64,000 nt of DNA. It comes from Planomonospora sp. ID82291 (GTDB taxonomy: Bacteria; Actinomycetota; Actinomycetes; Streptosporangiales; Streptosporangiaceae). Below the pieces are notes generated by a model, which saw nothing but the letters and a program-made list of their open reading frames with translations, was not told the origin of the DNA and did no database searches. Location of the stretch: contig NZ_JABTEX010000004.1 in the NCBI RefSeq assembly GCF_015711645.1, positions 1 to 64,000 on the forward strand. The letters run 5' to 3'. Positions 50,719 through 57,780 of the stretch are shown here, piece after piece (the first letter of the stretch is position 1; each line of letters begins with the position of its first letter). The position numbers were made by a program, and so were the translations under genes.

Positions 50719-51759
50719 ATGCGTATCGGTATGGCCCTGAACTACTCGGGGGGCTTCAAGGAGACGGTGGCCGAGCTGGCCGACTACGAGAAGGCCGGTC
50801 TCGACATCGTCTTCGTCGCCGAGGCCTACAGCTTCGACGCGGTCAGCCAGATGGGCTACATCGCGGCCAGGACCGAGCGGCTGCAGATCGCCTCGGGCAT
50901 CCTGCCCGTCTACTCGCGGACGCCGACCCTGCTGGCGATGACCGCCGCGGGCATGGACTACGTCTCCGACGGCCGCTTCACCCTCGGGCTGGGCGCCTCC
51001 GGACCGCAGGTCATCGAGGGCTTCCACGGCGTGCCGTACACCGCGCCGCTCGGCCGGACCCGCGAGGTCATCGAGATCTGCCGCCAGGTCTGGCGCCGCG
51101 AGCGCGTCGAGCACCAGGGCAGGCACTACACGATCCCGCTCCCCGCCGACCAGGGCACCGGCCTGGGCAAGCCCCTCAAGCTCATCAACCACCCGGTCCG
51201 CGAGCGCATCCCCGTCGTGATCGCCGCCATCGGCCCCAAGAACGTCGAGCTCGCCGCCGAGATCGCCGAGGGCTGGGAGCCGATCTTCTACATGCCGGAG
51301 AAGGCCGCCGACGTCTGGGGGCCCTCGATCGCGGCGGGCAAGGCCAAGCGCGCCCCCGAGCTCGGCGAGCTGGACGTCATCGCCCAGGCGAGCCTCGCCA
51401 TCGGCGAGGACGTCGCGGGCTGGCTGGAGCTCGGCCGCCCGATGGCCGCCCTCTACATCGGCGGCATGGGCGCCAAGGGCAAGAACTTCTACAACGACCT
51501 CGCCCGCCGCTACGGCTACGAGAAGGAGGCCGAGCAGATCCAGGAGCTGTACCTGTCCGGCAAGAAGGACGAGGCCGCCGCCCTCGTCCCGCAGGAGCTG
51601 CTGGAGTCGATGTCGCTGATCGGCTCGGAGGGCTTCGTCCGCGACCGGCTCCAGGCGATGCGGGAGTCCGGCGTGACGACGATCAACGTCACCCCGCTCG
51701 GCCGCACGCACGACGAGCGCATCCGGCTCATCGAGAAGGTCAAGGAGCTCGCCTCCTGA
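50719..51759 (+). CDS. LLM-class F420-dependent oxidoreductase
   Basis: 346 residues of the luciferase-like monooxygenase (bacterial luciferase) TIM-barrel group: GLDIVFVAEAYSFDAVSQMGYIA, LGLGASGPQVIEGFHGVPY, IPVVIAAIGPKNVELAAEIAEGW are typical of the F420-using actinobacterial branch. Substrate unknown. ATG 50719 with GGAAGGA 10 bases before; in-frame GTG 50698 is possible. A strong terminator follows. With the F420-NADP reductase-like gene at 34.3 kb it implies an F420-producing host. Confidence 0.86.
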   Translation: MRIGMALNYSGGFKETVAELADYEKAGLDIVFVAEAYSFDAVSQMGYIAARTERLQIASGILPVYSRTPTLLAMTAAGMDYVSDGRFTLGLGASGPQVIEGFHGVPYTAPLGRTREVIEICRQVWRRERVEHQGRHYTIPLPADQGTGLGKPLKLINHPVRERIPVVIAAIGPKNVELAAEIAEGWEPIFYMPEKAADVWGPSIAAGKAKRAPELGELDVIAQASLAIGEDVAGWLELGRPMAALYIGGMGAKGKNFYNDLARRYGYEKEAEQIQELYLSGKKDEAAALVPQELLESMSLIGSEGFVRDRLQAMRESGVTTINVTPLGRTHDERIRLIEKVKELAS

Positions 51760-51760
51760 C

Positions 51761-51808
51761 GGAGCGTCCCGGGGTCCCGGCCGCGACCGGGACCCCGCTC
51801 CCGTCTTT
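51761..51808 (+). terminator. Terminator after the LLM gene
   Basis: CGGGGTCCCGG (51770-51780) pairs perfectly with CCGGGACCCCG (51787-51797) around a 6-base loop, with outer GGAG/CTCC pairing and a TCTTT stretch just after. It begins one base after the stop codon. Confidence 0.85.
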
Positions 51809-51882
51809 CGACGGACTCCGCACGACGGGGGTCCGGACCCTTCCGGGGACCCCTGTGACCTATGTCACCTGACATGGGAGGA

Positions 51883-51999
51883 ATGTCCCCGTGGCCGGGG
51901 ATGTTCCCACCCTCCGTGAGGTTCTCCCTGACGTCCGTGCGGCTGGTCGAGCGGCTCCACGTCGACCTGTGCCGCCTCAACGGCGATCTCTGTCGCTAG
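51883..51999 (+). CDS. Cys-containing leader peptide before the symporter
   Basis: A small frame ending ...VRLVERLHVDLCRLNGDLCR and stop. Actinobacteria carry a group of short 'putative leader peptides' with a conserved His-Val-Asp-Leu-x-Arg block and Cys near the end, found before sulfur and cysteine genes, where ribosome stalling on Cys codons can control the downstream gene. This sequence has HVDLCR and a second LCR at the end. The start is uncertain: in-frame ATGs at 51862, 51874, 51883 and 51901 give 45 to 32 residues, and GGGAGG lies just before 51883. It begins after the LLM terminator and ends 76 bp before the symporter. Confidence 0.7.
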   Translation: MSPWPGMFPPSVRFSLTSVRLVERLHVDLCRLNGDLCR

Positions 52000-52075
52000 A
52001 ACGCGCCTTCGAGTCCTTTTCCTCACCCGCATGACCGTGTCCGCTCCGGCATGCCCTTTCTCGGAAGTCACGTTC

Positions 52076-53380
52076 GTGAAGAGATTCTCCTTCTCCCTGC
52101 AGCTCCTGCTGGGTCTCGTCGTCGGCGTCGCCCTGGGCCTGGTCGCCCGCGCCGGCGAGGTCGCCTGGCTCGCCACCACGCTGACCCAGGTCGGCTCGAT
52201 CTTCGTCCAGCTCCTCAAACTCGCCGTCCCGCCGCTGGTCTTCACCGCCGTCGTGGTCAGCGTGGCCAACCTGCGCAACGTCAGCGGCGCCGCCCGGCTC
52301 GCGGGCAGGACGCTCGGCTGGTTCATGGTCACCTCGCTCGCCGCGGTGGCCGTCGCCATCGGCCTCGGCCTGCTGATCGACCCCGGCCGGGGCGTCACCG
52401 TCGCGCTCGACGGCGCCAAGGCCGTGGACCTCGAAGGCGCCGGAACCTGGACCGACTTCCTGACCGGCATCATCCCGACCAACATCGTCACCGCGTTCAC
52501 CGAGCTCAACGTCCTGCAGATCGTCTTCCTGGGGGTCGTCCTCGGCGCCGCGGCGATGGCGGCCGGGGAGAAGGCCGAGCCGTTCCTCGCCCTGAGCCGC
52601 TCGGTCCTGGAACTGGTCCAGAAGGCCCTGTGGTGGGTCATCCGGCTGGCCCCGATCGGCACCGCGGGCCTGATCGGCAAGTCCGTGGCCACCTACGGCT
52701 GGGACCTGCTGGCCCCGCTGGCCAAGCTCAGCGCGGGGGTGTACGCCGGCTGCCTCGTGGTCCTGCTGGTGATCTACCCGGCGCTCCTCGCCCTCGTCGG
52801 CAGGGTCAACCCGCTCACCTTCTACCGCAACGCCTGGCCCGCGATCGAACTGGCCTTCGTCTCCCGCTCCTCGGTCGGCACCATGCCGCTGACCCAGCGC
52901 GTCACCGTCGAGCGCCTCGGCGTCGACCGCGACTACGCCTCCTTCGCGGTGCCGTTCGGCGCCACCACGAAGATGGACGGCTGCGCCGCCGTCTACCCGG
53001 CGCTCGCCGCGATCTTCGTGGCCCAGGTCTTCGGCGTCCCGCTCGGGATCGGCGACTACCTGCTGATCGCGTTCGTCTCCGTGGTCGGCTCCGCCGCCAC
53101 CGCGGGCCTGACCGGCGCGATCGTGATGCTCACGCTGACCCTGAGCACGCTCGGCCTTCCGCTGGAGGGGGTCGGCCTGCTGCTGGCCATCGACCCGATC
53201 CTCGACATGATCCGCACCGCCACCAACGTCGCCGGCCAGATGGTCGTCCCGGTCCTAGTGGGCAGGTCGGAGGGGCGGCTGGACGAGGAGGTCCTGAACG
53301 CCCCGCCGCAGTCCCTGGAGGAGCCGCCCGCCGCGGCGCGCGGGAGCCGGGAGGCGACCCCCGAGCCCGCCCTGGCCTAG
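52076..53380 (+). CDS. DAACS-family symporter (dicarboxylate/amino acid or cystine)
   Basis: 434 residues with eight or so helices and re-entrant hairpins of the glutamate-transporter fold. HP1-like SRSSVGTMPLTQ, the unwound TM7-type GATTKMDGCAAVYPA and the HP2-like VGSAATAGLTGAIV with a final DPILDMIRTATNV are present. DAACS members carry glutamate, succinate, Ser/Thr or, in the TcyP branch, cystine. The Cys-containing leader peptide upstream argues for a sulfur amino-acid role. I choose GTG 52076 (KRFSFSLQ) with GGAAG 10 bases before; ATG 52031 would add fifteen poorly conserved residues. The last 40 residues are an Ala/Glu/Pro tail. Confidence 0.85.
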   Translation: MKRFSFSLQLLLGLVVGVALGLVARAGEVAWLATTLTQVGSIFVQLLKLAVPPLVFTAVVVSVANLRNVSGAARLAGRTLGWFMVTSLAAVAVAIGLGLLIDPGRGVTVALDGAKAVDLEGAGTWTDFLTGIIPTNIVTAFTELNVLQIVFLGVVLGAAAMAAGEKAEPFLALSRSVLELVQKALWWVIRLAPIGTAGLIGKSVATYGWDLLAPLAKLSAGVYAGCLVVLLVIYPALLALVGRVNPLTFYRNAWPAIELAFVSRSSVGTMPLTQRVTVERLGVDRDYASFAVPFGATTKMDGCAAVYPALAAIFVAQVFGVPLGIGDYLLIAFVSVVGSAATAGLTGAIVMLTLTLSTLGLPLEGVGLLLAIDPILDMIRTATNVAGQMVVPVLVGRSEGRLDEEVLNAPPQSLEEPPAAARGSREATPEPALA

Positions 53381-53796
53381 CGGCCCGCACCGGCCGTGCG
53401 GCCCGCGTCCGATCGGGGCGCGGGCCGTACGGCGGCGCGGAGTCCGGTGGGTCCCGCGTCCGACCGGGGCGCGGGCCGTACGGCGGGTGCGGAGCCAGGA
53501 GGTCCTGCGGCGGAACCGGGGCGCGGGTGCGGGCGCGATGGAGAACCGGAGCGCGGGTGCGGGCACGGTAGACTAGACGATCGAGTTCCGATCACCGATC
53601 CGCCCCGGGTCCGCCCCGAGGGACAGGACCCGCGGGGGACCCCGCAGTGCCCCTGAGGGACCCTGCGGGGACAAGGCGCTCAGGGCGCCCCCCGCGGGGG
53701 AGGCGCCCCTGACGCGTGAGGACGGGCCGGAGCTCCCCACACCGGACGACCAAAGAGCTGCTCGTCCCCAAGAGCGGCCGTACGCAGGAGAAACCA
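53381..53796. other. Repeat- and hairpin-rich gap before efp
   Basis: No gene is seen. A 32-bp segment starting CGCGTCCGATCGGGGCGCGG recurs 51 bp later (53404-53435 and 53455-53486, one change). A related CCGG...CGCGGGTGCGGGC piece occurs twice after it. Two hairpins follow: CCCCGCAG/CTGCGGGG at 53640-53670, and an imperfect CAGGGCGCC/GGCGCCCCTG at 53681-53711. They may terminate transcription from the symporter; the efp promoter probably lies around 53560-53630, but I could not fix it. Confidence 0.6.
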
Positions 53797-54357
53797 GTGG
53801 CGACGACGAACGACCTCAAGAACGGTCTCGTGCTCAAGCTCGAGGGCGGTGAGCTCTGGACGGTTGTGGAGTTCCAGCACGTCAAGCCCGGCAAGGGCGG
53901 TGCGTTCGTTCGCACCAAGCTCAAGAACGTGCTGTCCGGCAAGGTCGTCGACAAGACCTTCAACGCCGGCGTCAAGGTCGAGGTGGCCAACGTCGACAAG
54001 CGCGAGATGCAGTTCTCCTACATGGACGGCGAAGAGTTCGTCTTCATGGACACCGAGACCTACGACATGCTCCACGTCTCGCGCGCCGCGGTCGGCGCCG
54101 CCGCCGACTACCTGCTGGAGAACATGCTCGCCACCGTGGCGATCAACGAGGGCAACGTGCTCTACGTCGACCTGCCCGCGGCCGTCGAGCTCACCATCGC
54201 CGAGACCGAGCCGGGCCTGCAGGGCGACCGCTCCACCGGCGGCACCAAGCCCGCCAGGCTGGAGACCGGCGCGGAGATCAAGGTCCCGCTGTTCATCACG
54301 ACCGGCGAGAAGGTCAAGGTCGACACCCGCACCGGCGATTACCTCGGCCGCGCCTGA
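53797..54357 (+). CDS. efp: Translation elongation factor P
   Basis: 186 residues, three beta-barrel domains. EF-P relieves ribosome stalling at polyproline. The loop contacting the peptidyl-transferase centre reads [16 protein letters not shown], with the modifiable-position Lys (about residue 33) present; no dedicated modification gene is nearby. The end [23 protein letters not shown] (in pieces) is canonical. GTG start with AGGAGA 8 bases before. nusB begins within its stop codon (TGATG). Confidence 0.96.
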   Translation: MATTNDLKNGLVLKLEGGELWTVVEFQHVKPGKGGAFVRTKLKNVLSGKVVDKTFNAGVKVEVANVDKREMQFSYMDGEEFVFMDTETYDMLHVSRAAVGAAADYLLENMLATVAINEGNVLYVDLPAAVELTIAETEPGLQGDRSTGGTKPARLETGAEIKVPLFITTGEKVKVDTRTGDYLGRA

Positions 54358-54767
54358 TGTCGGCACGCGGCAAGGCGCGCAGGCGCGCGCTGGACGTCCT
54401 GTTCGAAGCCGAGGCGCGCGGCGAGGACCCGCTCCGGGTGCTCGCCGAGCGGCTGGAGCGGGCCGACCCGCCGGTCAACGAGTACACCTCGACGATCGTC
54501 GAGGGCGTGTGCCGGCACCGGTCGCGCATCGACGAGCTGATCACCACCTACGCCGAGGGCTGGACGCTCGACCGCATGCCCGCGGTCGACCGCAACCTGC
54601 TGCGCGGCGGCACCTACGAGCTGCTCTGGATGCCGGACGTCCCCGAGGGCGTCGTCATCAGCGAGTGGGTCGGCCTGGCCTCCGAGCTGTCGACGGACGA
54701 GTCCCCGCAGTTCGTCAACGGCCTGCTGGCCCGGTTCAAGCAGCTCAAGCCCTCTCTGGCACTGTAG
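54357..54767 (+). CDS. nusB: Transcription antitermination factor NusB
   Basis: 136 residues, all helical. NusB with NusE binds boxA in rRNA leaders. Recognisable: ARRRALDVLFEAEARG, RNLLRGGTYELLWMPDVPEGVVISEWV (in pieces) and the FVNGLLARF end. The ATG shares its A with the efp stop (TGATG), showing tight coupling. In Streptomyces, from memory, efp-nusB sits directly beside bldD and pyrR; here about 46 kb separate them from pyrR. Confidence 0.95.
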   Translation: MSARGKARRRALDVLFEAEARGEDPLRVLAERLERADPPVNEYTSTIVEGVCRHRSRIDELITTYAEGWTLDRMPAVDRNLLRGGTYELLWMPDVPEGVVISEWVGLASELSTDESPQFVNGLLARFKQLKPSLAL

Positions 54768-54779
54768 GTTCCGCGGCTC

Positions 54780-54806
54780 CGCAGGGGGTTTCGCCCCTCC
54801 TGCGGA
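54780..54806 (+). terminator. Hairpin after nusB
   Basis: CCGCAGG (54780-54786) pairs with CCTGCGG (54800-54806), with inner GGG/CCC pairing, 13 bases after the nusB stop. No T-tract. Confidence 0.65.
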
Positions 54807-54888
54807 CGGGCGGGCGCCCGGGCGCGTCGCCGGTTGCACCGGCGCGGCGTAGGCTGGGCTCGTCACCGACGAAGGAGGCGATCGGAAG

Positions 54889-55647
54889 TTGCATGCCGTA
54901 GGCACCTCACGGCAGCCGGGGGCTCCGGCGGTCCGCACCGCCGTCGTCTGGGACGTCCTGCGGACGGCGCTGGCCGATCGCGTGGCCGTGACCGGCCGCA
55001 CCCGTCTCGACATCGTCGACGCCGGCGGCGGCACCGGGGGCTTCGCCGTGCCGCTCGCCGCACTCGGGCACGCCGTCACGGTCGTGGACCCCAGCCCCGA
55101 CTCGCTGGCCGCGCTGGAGCGCCGCGCGGCCGAGGCGGGCGTGGGCGTCCGCGCGCTGCAGGGGGACGCGTCCGACCTGGGAGACCTCCTCCCCGCAGAC
55201 GGCACCGACCTGGTGCTCTGCCACAGCGTGCTGGAGTACGTCGAGGACCCCGGCGGGGCGCTGGCCGCGATGTCCCGCCTGCTGCGGGAGGGCGGCATGG
55301 TCAGCGTGCTGGCCGCCAACCCGCTCGCCGCCGCGCTGCACCGCTCCGTCTCCGGCCGGTTCGACGAGGCCCTGACGGCGCTCGGCGACCCCGAGGGCCG
55401 CTGGGGCGACCGCGACCCCACGCCCCGGCGCTTCACCCGGGAGTCCCTGGTGCGGCTCCTCGGCACCTCGGGTCTGCGACCGGGCGAGGTCCACGGCGTG
55501 CGCGTCTTCGCCGACCTCGTGCCCAGCCGCCTGCTCGACGGCGAGCCCGGAGCGGCCGCCGCGCTGATCGCCCTGGAGCAGGCCGCGGCCGAGCACCCCG
55601 TCCTCCGGGACATCGCCTCCCAGCTGCACATCCTCGGCCGCCGATGA
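54889..55647 (+). CDS. Class I SAM-dependent methyltransferase
   Basis: 252 residues. The SAM-binding motif I LDIVDAGGGTGGFAVPLA (about 43-58) is followed by an acidic end of strand 2 (VVDPSPDSL) and the motif DLVLCHSVLEYVEDP. The second half includes AANPLAAALHR and a C-terminal helical cap. The substrate is unknown; the sequence resembles the CmoA/ubiE-like small-molecule or tRNA group only in general. The start is TTG with GGAGG 10 bases before. It stands between nusB and dinB, and shares strand but not overlap. Confidence 0.82.
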   Translation: MHAVGTSRQPGAPAVRTAVVWDVLRTALADRVAVTGRTRLDIVDAGGGTGGFAVPLAALGHAVTVVDPSPDSLAALERRAAEAGVGVRALQGDASDLGDLLPADGTDLVLCHSVLEYVEDPGGALAAMSRLLREGGMVSVLAANPLAAALHRSVSGRFDEALTALGDPEGRWGDRDPTPRRFTRESLVRLLGTSGLRPGEVHGVRVFADLVPSRLLDGEPGAAAALIALEQAAAEHPVLRDIASQLHILGRR

Positions 55648-55684
55648 GGTCCGCGCCGAACGGGTGTTCGCATAGGATGGCGCC

Positions 55685-56923
55685 GTGTCGAGGAAACAGC
55701 AGGTGCCCCGGCCCGGTGGCGACCTGGGCGGGGACGACAGCGGCTGCCCGATCCTCCATGTCGACATGGACGCCTTCTTCGCGAGCGTCGAGCTGCGCGA
55801 GCGGCCCGACCTCGTCGGCACGCCCGTCATCATCGGCGCCCCCGGCCCGCGCGGCGTCGTGCTCAGCGCCACCTACGAGGCGAGGAGGTACGGCGTGCAC
55901 TCGGCGATGCCCATGACGCGGGCACGTCGGCTGTGCCCGCGGGCCACGGTCATCCCGCCGAGCCACGGCAGGTACTCCGAGGTCTCCCGGGGCGTCATGG
56001 AGATCTTCCGGACCGTCACCCCCGAGGTGGAGCCGATCGCCTCCGACGAGGCCTTCCTGGACGTCTCGGGGGCGCGCCGCCGGCTCGGCCCGCCGGCCGC
56101 GATCGCCGCCATGATCCGCGAGCGGGTCGCCGCCGAGCACCGCATCACCTGCTCGGTCGGGGTGGCGAGCAGCAAGTTCGTGGCCAAGCTCGCCTCGCAG
56201 CACTGCAAGCCCGACGGGTTGTTCGTGGTGCCGGCCGACAGGGTGGTGGACTTCCTGCACCCGCTGCCGGTGGCGGTCCTGTGGGGCGTGGGGGAGCGCA
56301 CGGAGCGCTCCCTGGCACGGCTCGGCGTCGCGACCGTCGGCGACCTGGCCAGGACCCCGGTGGAGACCCTCCAGCGCGAGCTGGGCCGGTCCTCCGGCGC
56401 CCACCTGGCCGCGCTGGCCTGGGGCCGCGACGACCGGCGGGTCACCCCGCACGTGCCCGACAAGAGCATCGGCGCCGAGGAGACCTTCGCCGCGGACGTG
56501 GACGACCCGGTGGAGATCCGCAGGGAGCTGCTCCGCCTGTCGGAGCGGGTCGCCGCGCGGCTCCGGGAGGGCGGTCACGCCGGCCGCACGGTCAGCGTCA
56601 AGCTCCGCCGCGCCGACTTCACCACCCTCTCCCGGTCCCGGACCCTGGCCGAGCCCACCGACGTCGCCCGGGAGCTGTACTCCGTCGCCTGCGAGCTGTA
56701 CGCCGCCTCCGGCCTGGAGGGCGCCCTGATCCGCCTGGTCGGGGTGCGGGTGGAGAACCTCCTCCCCGCCGACGGCGCCCCCCGGCAGCTCGCCCTCGGC
56801 GAGCGGGAGACGGGCTGGCGGGAGGCCGAGCGGGCGATGGACCGGGCGGCGCGGAGGTTCGGCCGCGACGCGGTGCTGCCCGCCTCGCTCGTCCGCCCCC
56901 GACCCGAGGAGGGAAGGCCGTGA
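55685..56923 (+). CDS. dinB: DNA polymerase IV (Y-family)
   Basis: 412 residues. It performs translesion synthesis. Catalytic acids are in ILHVDMDAFFASVE (Asp) and ASDEAFLDVSG (Asp-Glu); the YEARRYGVHSAMPM steric-gate region and the ITCSVGVASSKFVAKLAS palm are normal. A HhH thumb (LWGVGERTERSLARLGV) and little finger follow. The QLALG stretch near the end (about residue 378) fits a beta-clamp-binding motif. GTG start; weak ribosome-binding site. No SOS box was recognised by eye upstream. Confidence 0.93.
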   Translation: MSRKQQVPRPGGDLGGDDSGCPILHVDMDAFFASVELRERPDLVGTPVIIGAPGPRGVVLSATYEARRYGVHSAMPMTRARRLCPRATVIPPSHGRYSEVSRGVMEIFRTVTPEVEPIASDEAFLDVSGARRRLGPPAAIAAMIRERVAAEHRITCSVGVASSKFVAKLASQHCKPDGLFVVPADRVVDFLHPLPVAVLWGVGERTERSLARLGVATVGDLARTPVETLQRELGRSSGAHLAALAWGRDDRRVTPHVPDKSIGAEETFAADVDDPVEIRRELLRLSERVAARLREGGHAGRTVSVKLRRADFTTLSRSRTLAEPTDVARELYSVACELYAASGLEGALIRLVGVRVENLLPADGAPRQLALGERETGWREAERAMDRAARRFGRDAVLPASLVRPRPEEGRP

Positions 56924-57070
56924 TCGCACCTCCGGTTTGGACTACGTTGGACGTTTTCTTTCGTCTACGTCTACAGCCTCGTATTCTGGGGATAACCGAC
57001 CGCGAGGTTCGGACACCCCGTGTCGTCCGTCACCGTTTTCCCCGTCCTGGGGCTGTCCTTGGGAGGCGCC

Positions 57071-57475
57071 GTGCCGCTCTCTGAGCACGAGCAGCGCCTG
57101 CTCGACCAGATCGAGCAGGCCCTCTACGCCGAGGACCCGAAGTGGGCCAATACCGTAAGGATCAGTGATCCGCGCAGTCACTACAAGCGGCGTCTGGTGA
57201 AGGCCTCCATCGGCTTCGTCCTCGGCGTCGTCCTGTTGATGGTCGGCGTTGTGATCAACCTCATCCCCCTCGGCGTCGGCGGTTTCGTGGTCATGCTCGC
57301 GGCGTGCTTGTGGGGTCTGTCCAGTTGGAAGCGGATGAACGGGTTCGGTGAGGGCTCCTCGTCCCCGGCTCCCCGCGGGCAGCGGGGAGGCAAGGCGGCC
57401 GGCCGCGGCGGCTCCCGTCAGAGCTTCATGGAGCGGATGGAAGAGCGCTGGCGCCGCCGCCACGACGAGCGCTGA
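57071..57475 (+). CDS. DUF3040 membrane protein
   Basis: 134 residues opening VPLSEHEQRLLDQIEQALYAEDPKWANT, the DUF3040 signature, then two close hydrophobic helices (about 49-70 and 74-92) and a basic Gly/Ser/Arg-rich tail. Both ends are probably cytosolic. The GTG start is fixed by GGGAGG 4 bases upstream. The family is common next to dinB and the division cluster in actinobacteria. A terminator follows at 57508. Confidence 0.88.
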   Translation: MPLSEHEQRLLDQIEQALYAEDPKWANTVRISDPRSHYKRRLVKASIGFVLGVVLLMVGVVINLIPLGVGGFVVMLAACLWGLSSWKRMNGFGEGSSSPAPRGQRGGKAAGRGGSRQSFMERMEERWRRRHDER

Positions 57476-57507
57476 CCTCCGCCGCCGGGTTTTCGCGGGC
57501 CATCGGA

Positions 57508-57533
57508 TGAGCCGCCCCTCACGGGGCGGCTCA
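57508..57533 (+). terminator. Terminator after DUF3040, 11-bp perfect stem
   Basis: TGAGCCGCCCC (57508-57518) and GGGGCGGCTCA (57523-57533) are exact complements around TCAC, 32 bases after the stop. Confidence 0.85.
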
Positions 57534-57554
57534 CGGTTACCGGGACGTCTCCGC

Positions 57555-57710
57555 GCGCCCGGTGACCGGATGACGGTTCCTGACCGGATGACGGTTCCGC
57601 CGTTCCCCGCAGGTGGAAAGACCCCTGGCGGGCCGGTGGATACGGACCCCTGACGGGCCTCTGACGGTGGGAAGGCCCTCTGACGGGCCTCTGACGGGCC
57701 TCTGACGGCG
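57555..57710. repeat. Short tandem repeats between convergent genes
   Basis: TGACCGGATGACGGTTCC occurs twice in tandem near 57562-57597. GCCTCTGACGG occurs several times between about 57648 and 57710, with GGGAAGGCCC interspersed. No coding frame. The gap from 57476 to 57780 otherwise holds only terminators. Confidence 0.75.
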
Positions 57711-57739
57711 GGAAGGCCCCGGCGACGCCGGGGCCTTCC
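57711..57739. terminator. Bidirectional terminator, 13-bp perfect stem
   Basis: GGAAGGCCCCGGC (57711-57723) pairs perfectly with GCCGGGGCCTTCC (57727-57739) around GAC, followed by CCCTTTCCC. It lies between the ends of the convergent DUF3040 and transglutaminase genes and could serve both. Confidence 0.85.
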
Positions 57740-57780
57740 CCTTTCCCGGGCCTGCCTCGCTCCCGCCGGGTGCCTCCCCG

